Source: Micrococcaceae bacterium UBA6021
Lineage (GTDB): Bacteria; Actinomycetota; Actinomycetes; Actinomycetales; Micrococcaceae
Direction: 5' to 3'
Length of the DNA: 5,498 nucleotides
Assembly (NCBI GenBank): GCA_002427975.1
Contig: DIZT01000058.1
Span: 1,423 to 6,920 of the forward strand
Positions 2,603-5,498 of this stretch are shown here, piece by piece. How positions within the stretch are numbered: position 1 is the first letter of the stretch; every line of letters starts with the position of its first letter. The notes beneath the pieces are model-generated. The model was not told the origin of the DNA, made no database searches, and saw only the letters and a program-made list of their open reading frames with translations. The translations under genes were made by a program, and so were the position numbers.

Positions 2603-5498
2603 GCCGGTCCCGCTCGTCCCGGTACTCCTGGATGGTCATGTTCCGCAGCTGCGAATCGTCGCCGTTGGTGTTGGCCACGAACCCCACATGGGACACGAAG
2701 GGTTCTATGACGTGGATCTTCTGCAGGGGAGTGACGATCAGCAGCTGCAACTTCATCCGCTGGAACAGCTCCAGCCCATACCGGGCGGACTCGTCGGAGC
2801 CACGGCCGAACGCCTCATCGATGACCACAAACCGGAAGCTGCGCCCGCTGCCGGCGTTTTTGCCGGCGCCATTGCCGGACGCCAGCCCGAACTGGAACGC
2901 CAGGGCTGCGGCGAGGATGGTGTAGGCGAGCTTCTCCTTCTGGCCGCCGGACTTGCCGCCCGAGTCGGTGAAGTGTTCAAACTCCTCGCCGGTTTCGGTC
3001 CATTTCTCCGAGGCGGAAAACGTGAACCAGTTCCGGACGTCCGTGACTTTGGCGGTCCAGCGCTCGTCGAGCGTGGTGTAGCCGTCGCGGCCCCGGAACC
3101 GCTCGATCAGGCGTGCCACCTGCAGGTACTTCTGCTCGGAGTATTGGTCGTCGTCGCCGATGGTCCCCTCCGAACAGGCCCGCAGGTCCGTTCCGAACTG
3201 CCGTACGTCCAGGTCTGTGCTGTTCTGGTGCTCCAGCTGGATGTGCCGCCCGGCGTTGTACTCAATCCCGGCCAAGGAGAGGTTGATCTCGCCGATCCGG
3301 TTTACGATGTCCTGCCGGCGGCTGTCCAGGAACGCGTTGAACGCCACCACCTCGTGGATGGTGTTCTGGTTCAGGGACTCCTTGAAGTGGGCCTCGAAAC
3401 GCGGGAGATCGTTGCTGACCAGTTGCTCCAGCAGTTTGCCGAAGTCGGCGGCGGACTCCAGGGCGGCGTCGATCTCGGTGGTCTCGTTCGGGTATTTGTT
3501 CCGGAACTCGGCCATGAGCCGGACAGTCTTCTCGGCGGCGCGGGCGATCTGCTTGGACAGTGCGTCGATGGTGTCGGTCAGCCCGGACCGGACGGCACTT
3601 TCCACGGTGCCGGTGTTCTTGTAGGTGAGCGGTTTGCCGGCGAGTTCAGCGGCGGCGAGCCGGGCCACTGCGGCCAGCACGCCGCCGTCGTCCGTCAACG
3701 GCGTCTCCCGCAGGACGTCCCGGCAGTCCTCGATCGCCTCGAAGATGTCCTTGGCCGCGCCCTCGTTGGAGCCGATCCGGCGCTGGACGTCATCGGCCCG
3801 CACCTGCAGGCGTTCCAGCTTTCCGGAAAGCTCGGCTTCCTTCGCCGTCAGCTGCCGCAGCACATCGCTGGTGGATTCCAGTTGGGCCTTCTCTGCCTTG
3901 AGCTCCTCGATGCGGCGTGCGGTGAGCTGCCAGCTGAGCTCGGCGAAGTCGGACACGGCCCCAACAATGCCCAGTTGCTGGTTCTGCCGGCCGATGGCGC
4001 CCAGGGAATCGTTGACCCGGGACAGTTGGCCGGCCACCACGCTGAGCTGGCCCTGGACCTCGTCCTGTTCGGCACGGAAGCGGCTGATCTTGTCCAGGTT
4101 GTCCCAGCCCAGGACGTAGTTCCGGCGGTCCGAGAGGTCCTGGCGGTCATCCTTCTCGTGCCTGCCGCGGCCGCCCTTGAGCTGGCCGTTGGCGGTGAGG
4201 GCCTTGGAACGGCGGCGGAAATCCTCCAGGGTGTCACAGCAGAAATAGTCGAAGCGGCTGCTGAGTTCGTCCAGCAGGAAATTGCGGAACGGCGTGCCCT
4301 GCTTGATGGCGATCTTCGCCGCCAGTGTTCCCGTCTCGGCCGGTTTCGGCGCGTACGTTTCGCCGATCTTCAGGTACACCAGCCGGCCGCGCAGGTTGTT
4401 GCCGTCCACCCAGCCGCTCACCGCCGCGTAGTGCTCCGACGGCACCAGAAGCGACAGCGCAAAGCCGCGCAGGGTGCGTTCGGCGGCGCCTTCCCAGGCC
4501 GCTTCGCCGTCGCGGACGCGCAGCAGCTCGCCGGCGTACGGCAGGTCGGATTCCTGGATGCCGGTCCCGTCGCAGAGCCGACGGCGGAGCTCCACCTGGG
4601 GGCGCGGCAGCAGGTTGGGGCGCGCCTGCAGGCTGGTCAGCTCCGCGGCGATGTCCGCCGCGCGGCCGGTGAGCACCGTGCGCGTCATGGTCAGTTCGGT
4701 GCGGCTGTCCTGTACTTCGTCGGCGCTGGCGGCGAGTTCCCTTTCGACATCGGCGAGCCGGGCCCGGTTGGCGTCGAACTGGACGCGGTCCGCCGGAGCC
4801 TGAAGACCTAGGTCCGCTGCGGCTTCTGCGTACTTTTCGAAGCGCACCCGCTGCGACCGGGACTCCTCGCCGAGCCGCGCGGCCTCGGCCTCGATGGCGG
4901 CCAGCCTGCCGCCGCCGTTGCTGCGGATGTCCTCCTTGACGGCGGCCAGGTCGAGGCGGAGCTGGGTGATTTCGGTGGCTAGTTTGCCGCTGTCCTCCTG
5001 CAGGCGCAAGCCGGTGTTCTGCAGTTCCGCCTGGTGCTCGATGCTCAGCTGCAGTTTCTGGTCCGTGAACCAGGGGTGGAGCTGGTCCCGCTGTCGGCGG
5101 GCGAATTCATCGTCCCGGCTCAGGGCGGTGTGCTGGGCCGCGCCCTCGGTGATGGGTGTGAGCAGCCCGATCTGGTCCTTGGCCCGGAGGACGGCGTCGT
5201 GGGCCTTTTTCAGGTCGTCGAAGTGGTGGATGAGGTTGCCGATCCGGGCCTCGACGTCGTCTTCCTCGAGCATGTTGGTGCGCACGAAGTTGGTGATGTT
5301 CTCCACCTGCTTCATGGACACCGTGCGGTGGAACAGCTCCATGGCCTGGTTGCCGCTGATGCCGAACTGCCGCTTGAAAGCCGCCGCGTAGGGCTCGAAG
5401 GTTTCATGGAGGGACGCCCCCGCGGCCCGGAGCTGCTTCTTCAGCTTCGCGGGGTCCTGGCCGAAGTTGGCGAAGTCCCCGGCGATGGACTGCTCGCC
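2595..5498 (-). CDS. jetC: Wadjet SMC-like ATPase JetC (partial, N-terminus outside window)
   Basis: The frame is open from the right edge to TAA at 2597-2595, giving 967 residues; relatives are about 1,100, so roughly the first 130-150, with Walker A, are missing. JetC is the MukB-like ATPase that with kleisin JetA and JetB moves along DNA to find small circles. Counting from the edge: end of the N-terminal ATPase lobe with FGISGNQAMELFHRTVSMK (about 45-63); long Glu/Leu/Arg-rich coiled coil (about 75-300); hinge region with GELLRVRDGEAAWEGAAER (about 322-340), LRGRLVY, then RHEKDDR (about 446-452) and YVLGWDN; second coiled coil (about 470-780); ABC signature SGGQKEK (850-856); Walker B VVIDEAF (891-897, Asp894, Glu895); TPLQKIHVIEP; end at IQEYRDERDRRA. 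A Gly/Asn/Ser-rich stretch at 873-886 looks longer than usual. ATG 5342-5340 is internal, not the start. Confidence 0.95.
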   Translation of the reverse strand, partial: GEQSIAGDFANFGQDPAKLKKQLRAAGASLHETFEPYAAAFKRQFGISGNQAMELFHRTVSMKQVENITNFVRTNMLEEDDVEARIGNLIHHFDDLKKAHDAVLRAKDQIGLLTPITEGAAQHTALSRDDEFARRQRDQLHPWFTDQKLQLSIEHQAELQNTGLRLQEDSGKLATEITQLRLDLAAVKEDIRSNGGGRLAAIEAEAARLGEESRSQRVRFEKYAEAAADLGLQAPADRVQFDANRARLADVERELAASADEVQDSRTELTMTRTVLTGRAADIAAELTSLQARPNLLPRPQVELRRRLCDGTGIQESDLPYAGELLRVRDGEAAWEGAAERTLRGFALSLLVPSEHYAAVSGWVDGNNLRGRLVYLKIGETYAPKPAETGTLAAKIAIKQGTPFRNFLLDELSSRFDYFCCDTLEDFRRRSKALTANGQLKGGRGRHEKDDRQDLSDRRNYVLGWDNLDKISRFRAEQDEVQGQLSVVAGQLSRVNDSLGAIGRQNQQLGIVGAVSDFAELSWQLTARRIEELKAEKAQLESTSDVLRQLTAKEAELSGKLERLQVRADDVQRRIGSNEGAAKDIFEAIEDCRDVLRETPLTDDGGVLAAVARLAAAELAGKPLTYKNTGTVESAVRSGLTDTIDALSKQIARAAEKTVRLMAEFRNKYPNETTEIDAALESAADFGKLLEQLVSNDLPRFEAHFKESLNQNTIHEVVAFNAFLDSRRQDIVNRIGEINLSLAGIEYNAGRHIQLEHQNSTDLDVRQFGTDLRACSEGTIGDDDQYSEQKYLQVARLIERFRGRDGYTTLDERWTAKVTDVRNWFTFSASEKWTETGEEFEHFTDSGGKSGGQKEKLAYTILAAALAFQFGLASGNGAGKNAGSGRSFRFVVIDEAFGRGSDESARYGLELFQRMKLQLLIVTPLQKIHVIEPFVSHVGFVANTNGDDSQLRNMTIQEYRDERDRRA

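Noticed and set aside
2859..2879. GNGAGKN in JetC as a Walker A motif
   Set aside because: It lies between the ABC signature and Walker B. In SMC-like proteins Walker A is at the N-terminus, which is outside the window. The resemblance is chance.
2370..4811. Very long plus-strand open frame (813 codons) antisense to jetC and jetD
   Set aside because: It mirrors a strongly recognisable SMC-like gene on the other strand; its translation is Gly/Val/Ala/Leu-rich with no family resemblance, as expected from antisense frames in GC-rich codon-biased DNA.
5340..5342. ATG at 5342 as the start of jetC
   Set aside because: The frame stays open to 5498 and the 52 upstream codons read as conserved JetC sequence (FKRQFGISGNQ), so this Met is internal.

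Overview
The window looks like chromosomal DNA of a high-G+C actinobacterium, most likely Arthrobacter or a relative (Micrococcaceae). The grounds are the GC-rich coding style, the actinobacterial look of all the proteins, and intergenic repeats of the type GGTTTCGAC-N-GCTCAACCA, which I recall as common between genes in Arthrobacter. The genus is an inference. All five genes I can support lie on the minus strand, so the window reads biologically from right to left. The long open frames on the plus strand are antisense shadows.

Right and centre (5498 to 1253): the distal part of a type I Wadjet (JetABCD) anti-plasmid operon. The first gene, jetC, is an SMC/MukB-like ATPase. It enters from beyond the right edge, so its N-terminus and Walker A are missing, and it shows its hinge region, ABC signature and Walker B. 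It overlaps jetD by 8 bases (GTGCCTAA). JetD is the DUF3322/DUF2220 protein with a Toprim nuclease core. In the known system JetA, JetB and JetC form an SMC-type DNA motor and JetD cuts small closed-circular DNA. jetA and jetB should lie just right of the window.

Middle left (1252 to 516): a two-gene cassette in which a 91-residue toxin-like protein overlaps by 4 bases (GTGA) a 116-residue protein with a C-terminal ribbon-helix-helix. This is a likely type II toxin-antitoxin pair with BrnT/BrnA-like order. It has its own extended -10 promoter exactly positioned for a leaderless transcript. The cassette is bracketed by two 27-base direct repeats that match at 25 positions, and these sit inside larger repeat blocks. 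The repeats run into the 3' ends of both jetD and the antitoxin gene and supply their stop codons.

Left (409 to 1): the start of a gene for a membrane protein with one N-terminal transmembrane helix followed by a helical, probably extracytoplasmic region. It runs off the left edge, so its output domain is unknown.

The plausible shared theme is defence against or control of mobile DNA: a plasmid-destroying Wadjet system with a repeat-flanked toxin-antitoxin module inserted at its downstream end. Whether the two work together is not shown by the sequence. No gene-free stretch exceeds about 115 bases.
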